Under the pieces are notes generated by a model, which did not search any database, was not told the origin of the DNA, and saw nothing but the letters and a program-made list of their open reading frames with translations. A DNA stretch of 64,000 bases, taken from NCBI GenBank assembly GCA_003864495.1, contig ML133456.1:683255-747254 (forward strand), read 5' to 3'. The position numbers were made by a program, and so were the translations under genes. Shown here one piece after another: positions 49,932 through 62,600 of the stretch (positions within the stretch are counted from its first letter, which is position 1; every line of letters starts with the position of its first letter). The DNA is from Nemopilema nomurai. Its lineage: Eukaryota > Cnidaria > Scyphozoa > Rhizostomeae > Rhizostomatidae.

Positions 49932-51738
49932 GTTCGAAGTGCATATGCATCAATAAGGTTCAGGTAATGTTATCAATTATGGATACGTTGAGCATTGCTG
50001 AAAGTGACTTTCATTAGGTTGAGACCGACTTCAGTAAATCTGTTTAGCGCTCAGGGGTAAAAGGGCAACACCTGATTCTCAAATGCAAAGTGCAAAACAA
50101 TGGACGCCAAGGGTCACCCGCGCTGCTGTCTGCAGTTTTCCCGCGTATTGTAAACGTTCAATACGTCTCAGTTCATTTCTGCCTATATTTCTATTGCCAT
50201 ACCGCAGCAACGATTCGACGAGCAATTTCTCTGCTTGATTCTCTGTTTACAAGATATCTCGGCCAAGTAGGTCAAGCGCTTTTGTCTTAACAATATGCTT
50301 ACTTTTGGTACCGTTGGTCTTTGTCTACGGAAGAGAATATCAACTGTGACGTCAACCACTTCTCGTGTAATAGAGGGATCGCGTAGCCTCAAGCAGGGAG
50401 ACAAAGCTCGTGATATCTACTGTGCATCTCTACCCAAAACCCTATATTCATAAGCCAATCCAAAACCTCTTTCAATTGATCTGATTTGCTACCTGATCGC
50501 GCAACGAACAAACCTGCCTCGTACTGATGATTGATGATGTCATAATGCTACCTGTTGACCTTTTCCAGGTGGTCCCTTGGAAAGCTGTTTATTTCTTTGC
50601 CACTGTGATGGGAAGTCCTATTGGTATTCAGCGACTTTGGGACTTCTTATCCATCGTGTGGCCTTTTTATCATTTAGTAAATCACTTGTTTATAGTTTGT
50701 GTGACATAATTATTTGTGACATAATTATTTGGCTGTGTTGCTTCGTTTTCATATTGTCAAGCAACATAGAATGTGATCGTTGCAACCTCAAAGCGTATTT
50801 CAGAAATAGGAATAGATTTAGTTACAGGAAACGGTTTAGTTACATTGACTATATCTTTGGATGTGATAACAAAGGTCTGATACTCAGTCTGTTAATTTAA
50901 CATCCCAGATCTAACTACAGACGGCCATAACGCCAGCTTCGATCCGCATTTTGGTCATTGGCATACTCTGAGGACAAAAAATATTTGCATGTATGAAAAA
51001 ATAGTTATTCTGCTACTTTTTACTATTATGATATTTGGGTATTACAGGGTTTAAATTGGCAATCACTTAAACCCAACCTTCCTTTCTTGAAATGAAAATG
51101 AAATGTTTTCCCGATCCTCATAAGTGATTTGACATTGACAGTGATGGTGACGTGAAAAGTGGAGGGACCAGATTCAACGGGTTCATCAGGGTCAATTTTT
51201 AAAAGTTTTGGAAATTAGCAAATGATTGAGTAAAAACTAATCTTACTTGAACATTACTTTAAGTTTTTAATATTGTATTGTAAAAAGGTGGAGAGAAAGG
51301 TGCCCTCTTTTTGGAGCAGAACCAAGAATGAAATGTTCATTAGTTTAGTCCTTTACAGAAGCATCTTTTTCTAAAAATGCTACAGCCACGAAGCCATTGC
51401 GAGGTAACCACAACATTGCGGCTCTCTATCCAAAGGACGCATTCTTGGCAAGAACTCTTAAACAATGTTTCAAATTGTCCTACTTTAGCTAACATGATGA
51501 TATTGTTGAAATTGAAGCTCTGTTGCTCTAGCAACGAAGCATGTTTATTTGAATAACATTGTTTGCCACAAAGCTGCCTTGCTTTTGAGACATATTGCTG
51601 GTACAACCAACCGGTATTTATCTGCAGATGGACATTTAAACCAATATGACATGAAATATTAATTTCAGTGTCAAATAACGGCTTCAATAAGCTGTCCTAC
51701 AACGAAGTTCGACAGTCACAGCCTTCTAAACTGCAGCA
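49932..51738. other. intergenic stretch upstream of gene C
   Basis: No convincing gene. A frame at 50527-50709 and overlapping ones are short and hydrophobic without context. The promoter of gene C should lie at the right end, but no clear core motif was seen. Confidence 0.4.
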
Positions 51739-54166
51739 ATGTCACCGGATAAGAGTCTCGCCGTGAAAGTTGTTTTCTGCGTTTTAGCAGTGTGTAGAGC
51801 TCGTAGAGTTTTCAAAGACACGTGTGGAAGTGAGGCATCTTTCTATCGCATTGCTAGCGACCACATACTTGACGAAGAGCCAATTTGGAAGAACATCACG
51901 GAGGACCTGGTGAGCTGCACCCATAACTGCATCAATGTAACGAAGTGCGTGGCAATGAATACACAGAAGCGGGATGACAAGAAGATCGATTGCCATCTGC
52001 TCAAAGATGACCATATGTCAAAGCCAAGAAAAATGATTGTCAAGCAGGGTTGGGACTTCTATGACACAGGAAGCAGAGAAATTTCCAGAAAGGTATTTCT
52101 TGAGAACAGCTAGCGGAATGTGTGCATGGCTTGAGACTTGCACACTGTTTAGTGTCCAATTTTCTTCGTCGATTAATCTTAGAAACAGTATTAATGAGTC
52201 ACTAAATAATTTCATTTTTAGGTTGGCACTAGATGCTTAATGATGAGTGAAAATCCATGTCCAGATCATTGCACCTGTGTCGACACTTGCCTGAGTTACC
52301 GTTGTGACTGTTACGGACCAGGTACTAACCTTCTCTTTTCGCATGTTCCATGGGAAATTGTGCGTACATCGGAGAACAGGAAAGACAAATCCTTTCGATA
52401 CCCTTAGCTGCGCACTCGTTTAAGATGCAAACATGGTACGGTAAAGGAACCCATGAATAAATGCGAAGTTAGGTAACTTGAAATATCAGTGCGGCATCAT
52501 GAGCATTGTGCGGTAGATCCCTGTGGCCATACCTTTGATGTGTGGTATATTTCTATTTCTAAGCTACTAAGAAGAATGCCCTACAAGCAATTTTGCAGTA
52601 AGCTAATGACAACTGTTCCGAGTTCTAAACCTATCAACTCAGCAGATCTACAAGTACAGGAATCCAATTTTTAATGACTTTAAACAACATTGCATGTCTA
52701 GAATCTGATTAATACAGCCATCCTTCTTTTAAGAAATGTTCCCGTCATGCAGAGAAGCTTTGGAACAATACCCCGGAAGCAGAGTGTTCCACTGGATAAA
52801 ACCCGAAGGGATAAAACAGGCAGTCTATGTGCAATGTGTCAAGAATGCCGACAATACCCACTCTGCACTCTTTGAACATGATAGCGAGGCGAGAACCAAA
52901 GTTACTGGGTTCGAGGCAGCAGGTTCTTACGTCAGGAAAATCAGTTACCCCATTAACACAGTGGCAGATATGAGTGCATTTGTAGATGCCAGGGGCAGTT
53001 GCAGACAGCATACAAAGTTTGAGTGCTATGGCATGGTTTTAATGAACCATGGCTGGGTTCTCGACCGCAATTTGCGACGAGTGTACTTCTACGGAGGTGG
53101 TCCTACTAGTGGAGGCTGTGCATGTGGGATCACTGGTACTTGCCGCGATTCTTCGACAAAGTGCAATTGTGATGCAAATCTATTCGTGAACCTGCAAGAT
53201 GCAGGGTTCTTCACAAAAAGCTCTATACTTCCGTTGACAGCAGTTAAACTAGGGGACACCGGCGGTAGCCAAGAGTATGGATACCACACAATTGGAAAAT
53301 TGGAGTGTTTTGGTTGGTTTAGGCCCCTTTTTCAAACGAGTACCCATTTCCTGCCAAATATATTATCTATTTCTCTATGTCGTTAATAATTTTGAGAGCA
53401 AGTATACTTAAACAGTCACAAGTGTTTGATCCTTCCGGGAAAGTGTCACAACCTGAGAACGTAAGTCTTCTGTAAGGTAGTACAAAGTAAGGCAGTAATT
53501 TTGGAGAGTTGGCAAGCTAAACATACAGGTTTGCGTGAAAAGGTTACACAAGGTAATACGTTGGTCTGGAGTTGGAGACAAGATGACACGAACTTTCACA
53601 GCGCATGCGTCGACCTGCATTGTCATAGCAACTCCTAAATGTAAGTTCTGAGAGTATGACGTGCCAAAAGCTGCATTCTCAATTACTCTCTGGCAGTCTA
53701 GAAGGCAGCAAAAATACCACCAACACCCGAAGCATACCCATACACGAGGATACACTCAATTATTTGTTTTATAGCAGAGAGAAAGGATAGCTTCGTTTCT
53801 CTCTTCTACTAGCCTAGTTTTACATCACAACACCACCAAAGTATTTGCAAAACTTAAATGATTCATGAATAAGTTACACCCGCTCAAACACAAATAATTA
53901 ATATAACTTTCGAAAAAACTATAGTGAAAAGTTTCTTTTGCCCAGAAATTGTTGCCCAGAAATGATGTCTTTTTAATATAAGAACAAAGTTCAAAGTCTA
54001 CAAGTTCAATCATGTCTTGATGTCACCGTTAAATATTAAAGAATTCTTTTCAGATACCTTCACCTCATGTTCCGAGGCTCAGGAGAAATATTCGTCTGGA
54101 GGACCAAAGTACTGGATCAAGGCAGCAGGAGCCAGTCAAGCTTCATATACTACTTGTACAACTTAG
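51739..54166 (+). CDS. gene C: shortened PAN plus Caspr-like fibrinogen module protein
   Basis: Exons 51739-52092, 52222-52321, 52734-53312, 54054-54166 give about 381 residues. Exon 1 encodes a signal peptide (hydrophobic VKVVFCVLAV near residues 9-18) and a PAN domain very like gene A (RRVFKDTCGSEASFYRIASD). Exon 2 is the seven-Cys linker with the same spacing. Exon 3 is one complete module in a single exon, ending at a weak donor (G|GTTGGT). Exon 4 opens a second module (DTFTSCSEAQEKY, YWIKAAGASQA) but stops at TAG 54164-54166 after about 37 residues. AATAAA follows 31 bp later, so this looks like an established short gene end and not a random break. If the weak donor is not used, the frame ends at 53386. 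It may act as a short secreted relative of A and B, or be a degenerating copy. Confidence 0.75.
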
Positions 54167-54196
54167 GGCTGATGCCATCAATCGAGCACACTGCAT

Positions 54197-54202
54197 AATA
54201 AA
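54197..54202 (+). promoter_or_regulatory. poly(A) signal, gene C
   Basis: AATAAA 31 bp after the TAG of gene C exon 4, well placed to end a short 3' UTR. Confidence 0.55.
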
Positions 54203-55315
54203 GTACAATTCTTCAAGGCACAACTCTTGTCACATTTTGAATTCTTCACCATCAAATGTTTTAAAGCTAGAGGATTGTTGGAAAATGCTTCTGTTGGCCT
54301 AGCTGTCTAGAAGATAGTGTGAAAAGGAGCATTCATTGAAAGATCAGGGACTCCTGCACAACAGCAAGACACAGGAAGAAAATTTGCTATTAAAGAAATA
54401 TCTTAGATTATTTTGATACACCGATAAACGGTTAACATTCATAGAACCAAAGAAACTTATTTGCACTAGTATGCATAGTTGCCTTTTGCCATCCATTTCT
54501 CTAAACGGACGTTAAATTTTGACGACATTTTTTATAGACGTGGGAAATAATCTTTGCTTTCGTTAATATGAACCCGACTTTATAACCATTTTTGCAGTTA
54601 TATGCTGGCTAGGTTTGTAATACTTTTAAACCGTGATTTTCCCGTGATCCAGCCTTTCCGTGATTTTAAGAGAAGCAAGCCTTTACGCATTATGGTCACA
54701 GAATCTCTGAAGGTTAAAGAAAGGAAAGAGCACTCCCTAGCGTTCAGTAACAGAATATAGTCACTAGAGGGCCGCATTTACGGTTGCAGGGGCCCTGGGC
54801 TCAAAGTTAATTGGGGCCACTGGCAAAGTAGTGCGTGTCATGCTACTCCATTCATTAACAGCACTTTGTATAGGCCTAACAGAATTTGGCTGCGGGCTCC
54901 CTAAAATCAAAGAACTTGAGGGACCCACTGGGACCATGGATAGATGCGTCACTGCCGCACTTTATCAATGTATTTATTACTAAACATTTTCCCAATTGTT
55001 TTGCAAAAACTACTGTTATATATGCTGCATAAATAGTTTGCACAGCTTGTTTGATGTATTTAAAACTAAATCTTTCACGCTGCCTTCAATATTTATTGAC
55101 TATGGCTAATAATGATTCTAAGCAGCCGCTCATTTTTGTCTGTTTTCTGTATGACTGTGTCAAGGAAAAGTACTTGTTACTGGCAAATTGCTTTACTAGT
55201 AAACGAAATCGCGAAATTATTTACTGATATCTTCCTAACTTAAGTGTGGCAATCCCTCTTGGTATTCTAACCCAAGCCAAAAAACGTTGCTGCCAGTTGG
55301 GCAGTACAAAAATTC
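54203..55315. other. intergenic stretch between gene C and a Tc1-like element
   Basis: No exon recognised. Contains no further trace of fibrinogen-like modules, so the array ends at gene C. Confidence 0.5.
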
Positions 55316-55317
55316 TA

Positions 55318-56264
55318 CACTACCGTTCAAAACGACGATTCGAAGTTTCGAAAGACGCTTATGATGAAAGCTTTAAAAAACATGCATTTGATCCTCTCTT
55401 ATGAAGTACGACAATCGGCTATTTCCATGAAACTTTCATAAGACATTGTTCATGTTTCGAAGTATTTCAATTTTGCCACATTATTCGAAAAAGATAAACC
55501 GTAAAAAATTTTTAGGCCAGAAACATAAACATGGAGGTTATCAAACGTCGTGAAATCATACGAGAAGCGTCTGGAAATTATCTTTTATAAAAATAGCGGT
55601 TAAAGCTAGCAAGAAACTGCATCAATTGTGGGCTGCTCAAATAATGCAGCTTTTGCTGTATGCAAAAAGTTCTTTAAATTTAGAACCGTGAAAGAAGTTC
55701 CAGACGCCAATACATGAAAGGTCTTTATTGAGAGATCAAAAACAGGATGCATCTCGATTAATTTGCCAGAAGGTCAAAGCGCAGAGGTTTTAAATTCTGA
55801 TAATTAATTGTAATGAATAAATAGAGCTGAAATTTTGCAACTTGTTGATGCTTTTACTGCGCTATTTAGACCATTCTAAAGGATAATAGGAGTGTTTTAA
55901 AAGTAATTCGTTATGATCAGTCTTAAAATGTTGGTATGGCTAATTTATGTTTAATCAAAAATATACTTTATCTTATTTCCTCATTTGTTTAATGAGAGAG
56001 TTTCTCGAATCAAGGAAAAGTGTCGAGGAAGCTACCAGTGCAATTAAAAGCGTAATATCTGAGACTGTAGAGAATTGACCAATTCAGATTCAGTCCCCCT
56101 GTTTATTTGTTACGAAAAGGAAAACCACACCCCTTTGTAAAGTTTCATGGAAATATCCGGTTGTCGTACTTAGTAAGAGAGGATCAAATGCATGTTTTTT
56201 AAAGCTTTTATCATAAGCGTCTTTCGAAACTTCGAATCGTCCCAAGACTTTTTGGACGGTAGTG
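55318..56264. mobile_element. Tc1/mariner-like element with long inverted repeats and TA duplication
   Basis: Left (55318-55432) and right (56142-56264) terminal inverted repeats start CACTACCGTTCAAAA and, on the reverse strand, CACTACCGTCCAAAA. They stay closely matched for about 115 bp, the left copy lacking roughly ten bases near its end. TA dinucleotides flank both ends (55316-55317 and 56265-56266), the hallmark target of Tc1/mariner transposases. The 700-bp interior has no intact transposase, only short frames, so the copy is non-autonomous or dead. It lies about 350 bp upstream of the TTC21B start codon. Confidence 0.85.
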
Positions 56265-56476
56265 TATACATATGTTACGAAATAACTGTTTATATGTTAC
56301 GAAAATGAAAACCACACCCCTTTATATATAAAAATTTGTAATGTATGAATAGAGATCAATGTTACCGGGTTTGCAAGTGAACATAAAGAGAGATGTTTTG
56401 ATAGAATATTTAAACGAAGTATGGATATTCAGTTGATGTTGAAAGATGTTGAGCAGCCCTGCGAGACATAAAAACA

Positions 56477-56490
56477 AGATCCATGGCAAC
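56477..56490 (+). promoter_or_regulatory. X-box-like half-site, RFX type
   Basis: AGATCCATGGCAAC contains a perfect 3' half (GGCAAC) and the CC-AT-GG centre of the RFX X-box; the 5' half is weak. It lies about 128 bp before the TTC21B start codon. IFT genes are typical RFX/DAF-19 targets. Confidence 0.4.
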
Positions 56491-56566
56491 AGACCTCGTA
56501 TCGGAATTCCAGCTTCTGGGCCTAAATTTTTCACAACAACTCTGCATGTCGACTGAGGGAAAGGAA

Positions 56567-56580
56567 GTTACTGTGGAAAC
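56567..56580 (+). promoter_or_regulatory. X-box motif, RFX type, upstream of TTC21B
   Basis: GTTACTGTGGAAAC fits the 6-2-6 imperfect palindrome GTTRCC-N2-GGYAAC at most positions and sits 38 bp before the ATG at 56619, a typical place for an X-box in ciliary genes. Confidence 0.5.
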
Positions 56581-56618
56581 TAGGTTTTGTGAGTATTGAA
56601 GGCTATTAAACACTGAAG

Positions 56619-59600
56619 ATGGCAGCGACTGATTCGGTTACATTGGTAAGCTTCCGCAAAATATATGTTTTCTACTGTTTGATGGCTGTATGATAGTTAA
56701 TGTTTATCAGGAGCGTTTGCATGCAAAGTTCTATCTTTGGATAATCTAAGCCAAACATCCTTTGTAAGCAGCACTTGTTCTTGATCAACGTTAAATGCTC
56801 GGTTTTTTATATAGCTAGTGCCTCAGTCGTATAGTTTTTAGCTTTAAGGGTGGTTATCAACCGCTAAAGAACTTTCTGAATTTTTGTTTTGGATTGCACT
56901 GTCATGAAGAATATTTTAATGTACATGTAGTGTATTTTAATTTCTGCTACCGCTTAAGGCTATCACCCTATTTTAAGTTTAAGGTCTAAAATATCACCAG
57001 CAGTAAATGATTGCACTGACATGGTAATCATTGAAAATTTTCTAAAAGGGCATGTTGATATTAATTTTTTTCTATTTAGTATTTGGTATTTATTTCTACC
57101 TGGCATCTGAAGGTAGATTTTAGAACACTGGGAAGGTTTTTGCTTTGAAGGGTCTTGGTTCCTATTCTAATCTAATCTAACTCTATATGTTACAGTACAG
57201 TCCCCATAATGGTTATTGTGTACTGCTGTTAGTAGGTTAGTCTTAACAGTAATTTTAAAAATGAATAAGAAATATAAAAACAATGTGGAAAAGAAAATGA
57301 AAAAATTGGTTCAATAATATGGCCCTGTCTCTATTTTTTTACTAATGCCCTGAAGGATTGAAGTGAGCTTGAGTCCCTTGTTACAATTGGAGACCCATTC
57401 TAAAATTTTGCGACCACCATAACAAAGGATTTTTTAAAACAGTTAACTTGCCCTTACAAAGATTACTGCCTGACTTCTTTGGTTGTGTGTTCCTACTTCA
57501 GTAAATATGTCTTTAGGCATGTCAATAATGTTATTCTGAATTTTAAACATCTTTGCAGGGTTCAGTTTGACATGTCTCTTTAAAGTGACTCCCACCCCAG
57601 TTCCTTTAATATTTCAGATGGACTTCTGACTTTCTGTATTTCCTGCATATAAATCTTGCTGCCCTTCTATGTATCATTTCAATCTTTCTTACGTTTGACT
57701 GTGTATAAGGATCTCACACAGTACAAGTGTATTCCATAGTTGGTCTCACCAGGGTAGTATAGCATCTTTTCTTTACATATTTAGAGCAGTCCCCTGTATT
57801 TCTCCTTACAAGAAACAGGGTGACAGTTGTTTTCATACAGACAGCCTGCACTTCTTTGTATCAACTAAACTTTCTTTTCATCTAATTTTTTCAGGGTATG
57901 GTTCTCCATATTGTATGATATATCTAATGGCTTTAGTATGTTGGTTAAGATAGGTAAGGTCTGGGTGAAAGTTTGGTCATGCCAAGCACTTGAACCACAG
58001 ACCCTTGGGTCTGCTTATCTTTCTGATGGTTCTTCAAGTTTTTTCATTTTAAAGGTGAAGGTAAAATCAAGTAGTTTATGCTACTCACATGGCCTGTGTA
58101 TGCAAAATGTCTGTCAAGAAAGCATGCATTATTTTTGGCATCCATAATAGTGACTGCTTTGACTATAGCTATCCAAAAAATGAACATTTCTTATTCATTG
58201 AAGTATGTTTATCTAATTTCTTTGCAGGCTAAGATAAATTACTGCTGCAGAGAAGGTTACTACAGGCAACTACAAAATATTTGTCTTGAGTCGTTGCAAA
58301 AATATGGACATGACCCTGTGCTTATTTTTTGGAAAGCATTTGGAATCTTAATGGAAGGTATGTAAATGAATACATGTATCTATCAAAAATTGTTGTGAGT
58401 TTTGAGAATTTTATTGGTCTTTCGGTAAGCTTAAATGAAGGTTCTTTTGTTTCAGTTAATTATGTTTGTTTGTGCTAGCCATGTGTTTTTTAAGAATTTA
58501 CTTAAATGGGGCCAAAGGTTAACATGCCATGCTCAATTGAATAATCTATAGTATTATATTCATTTATATATGGAGCTTATTTACTCCAGGGTCCTTAGAA
58601 ATTCGTTTTCACTATTGCAAAGGTCCAATCCAGTTATGAGAAGTAGAATTTTGAGCCTAGAAGTGAAACAGAGAATCATGAAATTTGTTGTTGGCTCTTC
58701 TAATTCAAGTAGCCTTTGGTGTCTTTCAATACTTATCACTTTCTTTTGACCTGCTTCCAATTACTTTCTTCTATTATGTTAAATGCTAGCATTCACCATA
58801 TGTTTTTCTAAATTTTAGAGCAATTGTCAGAAGCAATTTCAGAATTTGATGGTGTCAAAGATAAGCGGGATGTGATTCTTTGCTCCTGTATGGCATTGAT
58901 TATTGCACACAAGAGAGCCAAAATTGTTGACAAAGAAACAGTTAAGCAGCTTGAATCAAAGCTCAAGTCTGAGAGAACATCTTGTGGGGAGACTGCCTTG
59001 TATTTTGCTGGAATGTTCTTGTTCCACAGTGGAAAGCCTGACAAAGCACGGGAGTATATAGACAGAATGCTGAAAATGTCTCCTCAATCAAAAGAGGTGA
59101 GACTATATAGTGGAAAGATTTTGAAATTTTCTACTACTTTGGCTTTGTGTATACTTTGTTTGATCCTGTAATGGGAATTTTTTGTTGAAAGTACACAAGA
59201 TGCAATTACGTAATAACAAGGTTGTCGCTGGAAAAAGGATGCTCTAAGTCTGGAGAAACAGTATATGAACTCCTGACAAGCTGAGTAAAATGTAGAAAAT
59301 AGTCTCGAATATAGTTTTTTTTCGAAAATCCGAAGAAGCATAAGACAGCAACACAGTTCCTTTAATCATCAACTATGTGTATTTTATCTGTTATGATATA
59401 GAATGAGATAAAGAGATGGGCACAGTCTAATGTCGTTTTTCAAACTTTATAATGCTTTATTTAATAGAATTTCTAATTACTTGAACTATATAGTTAGAAA
59501 ATGTGATATTCATCCTCATATATTTATTTTCTATTTTCAAGGACTACATAACACATAATTTCCCAAGACTGGAATGGAATTTCATTTCTATAGAAATCTT

Positions 59601-62600
59601 TAGGTGCTTTAACCAAAACTAAAGATTGTAATCAAAATATCAACATAATCAGCTGGCTACAAATGTATAGGTTGCTTTGTATAAAGCTATACAAATCATT
59701 TGCAGGGTCTCATATTACGTGGCTGGATTGATCTTAAGTCGTCAAGAGAGGTGTACATAAAAAAGTCAATCAAGTTCTTTGATGAAGTGTTGAACAGGTT
59801 GGGTTTCAAGCTATTTCTGTTATGGAATCGCAGGGTGGATGCTCTACCATTGTCACCAGTTAGAATATCATCATAGTTAGCGATTCATATGCTTAATTTT
59901 TCATTTCATCGATTTTGACTTAGAATCTAAATATACATTCTTTTTACCATACTGTGTTAAAGACAGACCATGTTTTCTTTTGTCAGCCCCCAGAGTCAAA
60001 AGGAAATTGATGCGATGCTTGGAAAGGTTTGGTTTTTTATTTGTTGTTTCACTATTATGCATAATCATAGTTTATGATGCATTATCATATGCTTATGATG
60101 TCAGTAATTGCAGAACCAGTTTTGAAGAGAATTTTCATCTGATCAGCATTTCTTTTTTGAGGAATGAAAGCCCAATAAATTTGTTGCACATCATATTACA
60201 TAATTTCTAGATGTAGATCTCGAAGAATGATTTCTTTGTCGTATTATTCACAGGCTCTCTGAGCACTTTATTTAACTGCTTTTAATATTTCTAAAATGTC
60301 TTGATCTAAATTAAGGAATCCCAGCATGTAACAACTTTAAATTTTGTAGATTGAATATCTGAAGATGAAGAACAATTTCAGTGGGGCTCTTGAGTTATCC
60401 AATCAAGTAAGAAATATAATTTTTGTTCAAGACATGTATTGATGATTTTAATCACCAAGATGGCAGTGAATGGAAGAGTTAAATGCAACTTACAAACTAA
60501 CATGACACAGCTGTGATGAGTATCGGGATTTCTAAGAGCTTTGTTTGCTTAGGAAACAAGGCCCAATCAATGCTGGGAATGGCGTGCGATCGCACCCCCA
60601 CGCTTTGACACACGCCTTTCATTGCTGAGGAGTGCATTTCATCGCACGCCACAAATAATCTGAACACTTCATTCTAGAGTAATCAATACTGCTCAATGTC
60701 GTGCTTTTATCATACCAAGAGTTTGGAGAATATTATAATTTCCTTAAGAAGCAGGATAGTCGCCGCTCTATCGACCTTTAACGCAAAACACGACAAGCTT
60801 GAACTTCACAAAGACAGTTGTTGTGATATGCTGGTTTCCGTTTTCCGTGTTACAAGGCTGAAATACGCGGTCATTTTAAGCTGATCAGTTTCAACGGACG
60901 GACTTTTTTGTCATCTTTGGCTTATCGATATACCCGTTTACCCAATGAGTCAAAACTGACGACTAAGTATTATTTTCTTCATTTTACGATGGTGGCGACA
61001 CAGGAGGCGCTCTAGTTAAAGCCGTGTAGTGGTGTCAAAACGAAAAAAGAGAACTTCAAAACGAAAGGAAAAACCTTCGTAGGCACAAAGACAAGCCTAC
61101 TCAAGCCTACTAATTAGACCTTTCAATTTATCGACTAGACTCTCCAAACTTCTGTTTTATTCCCTTCCGATATTTATAGAGACTGGCCGTAACATCCCAA
61201 GAACTTAGTTCTGCCTCCAGAACGCTGATAAAAACTCAGTTTGCTCGACGCGCTTTGCGAATCCTTGTCTCCGAAAAAAAGATTTCTCCGTAGGAAGTTC
61301 AAAGAGAAGATTAACGCCTGCGTCGCTTTCAAGTGAGAGGCTGAAAGTATAAACTGATCCTTTACACGAATGTTGTAACACGTTGCGCAGAGCCAACAAT
61401 GTTGGATGAGGTGGTCAAGTGACCCAACATTGTTAATATGGTCCTCTTAATATGTTGGATTTGTCAATTCTAAAGCTTTTTTAAGAAAAATGTATCGATT
61501 GGACTAGCCTTGTCTTATGTTTTCTTATGATTAAGTTAGGTTCTCAGCTCTTTATACAGCTTTCTATGCTATTAAGTACTTGCACACCATTGCACGCCTA
61601 GGCACCACAAGGAGTGCGATTCATCGCACCGCTACCATTTTATTCCCAACATTGCCTGAGGCCTAAAGGGTTCCCCTCATAATGGATATGTAGTTCTAGT
61701 CTTGTTTAGGTCATCTAAATAGCAGCGAAACACAATTCTTTGCCTATGGTTTTTCTTTTCTTCTAATTTTGTGTTGTCGTTCTGTTGTATTTTTAATGAC
61801 TATCATCCTTCTTTTGTAGACCCCAGCTTATAATATCAGCTTTTAATGGGTTTTCACCCAATTTTTTGTAGCTAGTTGTTTACTACCCAGACTTTTACCC
61901 AGCCTTGGTTGAAAAAATGAGATTACAGTTAGCATTGCAAGACTGGGAGCAGACACTCGAGACAGCACAAAGGTAGCATTTGCACTTTTTGTAGCTTTTT
62001 TAGTGCTCAAAACTCATTTCTAAGTGATTATCTGTAATATGTTTCTAGTTTCAAAGAAATATTTCTGTTTTGAAGTTTCTAGTTTCAAAGAAATATTTCT
62101 GTCAAAGAAATAATTTTTTGGTCTCCATGAGACTGAATTTAAATTTTTACAGTAAATGTATTAAAAAATACCTTCTTTTGAGGATCACAAAATGGTTTTG
62201 TTTTGACTAACTACATATCATTTTTTCCAGGATTTTACGCTCAGAGCCAAATAACATTGAAGCCAAAAGGATGACTGTGCTGTTTCTGTTATGTAGAGAT
62301 GGAAAGTATCCTGAGGTAATTTTGCTAATAGTGAGGCAGTTAGCTTAATTCATTTGTATATGCACAATTATTTTTTACTGATGGAAAAGCGATCTTATGG
62401 ATTTATTCTTAGATTTATTTATTATAGATTTTTGTTGACAGACTTGTTATAGTTTCATTTTAACACTTCAAATTGTTATATGGCGTTTTTAAAACCTGCA
62501 ACATTCACTGAATGATCCTAATATTATGCTGAAACTGTGATGTTTCATGCTGAAGCAAATTTTAATGCAAAAAACTAAGAAAATGCAAAAAACCTCTCAT

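Noticed and set aside
50527..50900. Two overlapping hydrophobic frames
   Set aside because: They lack recognisable motifs, and the hydrophobic content reflects T-rich sequence.
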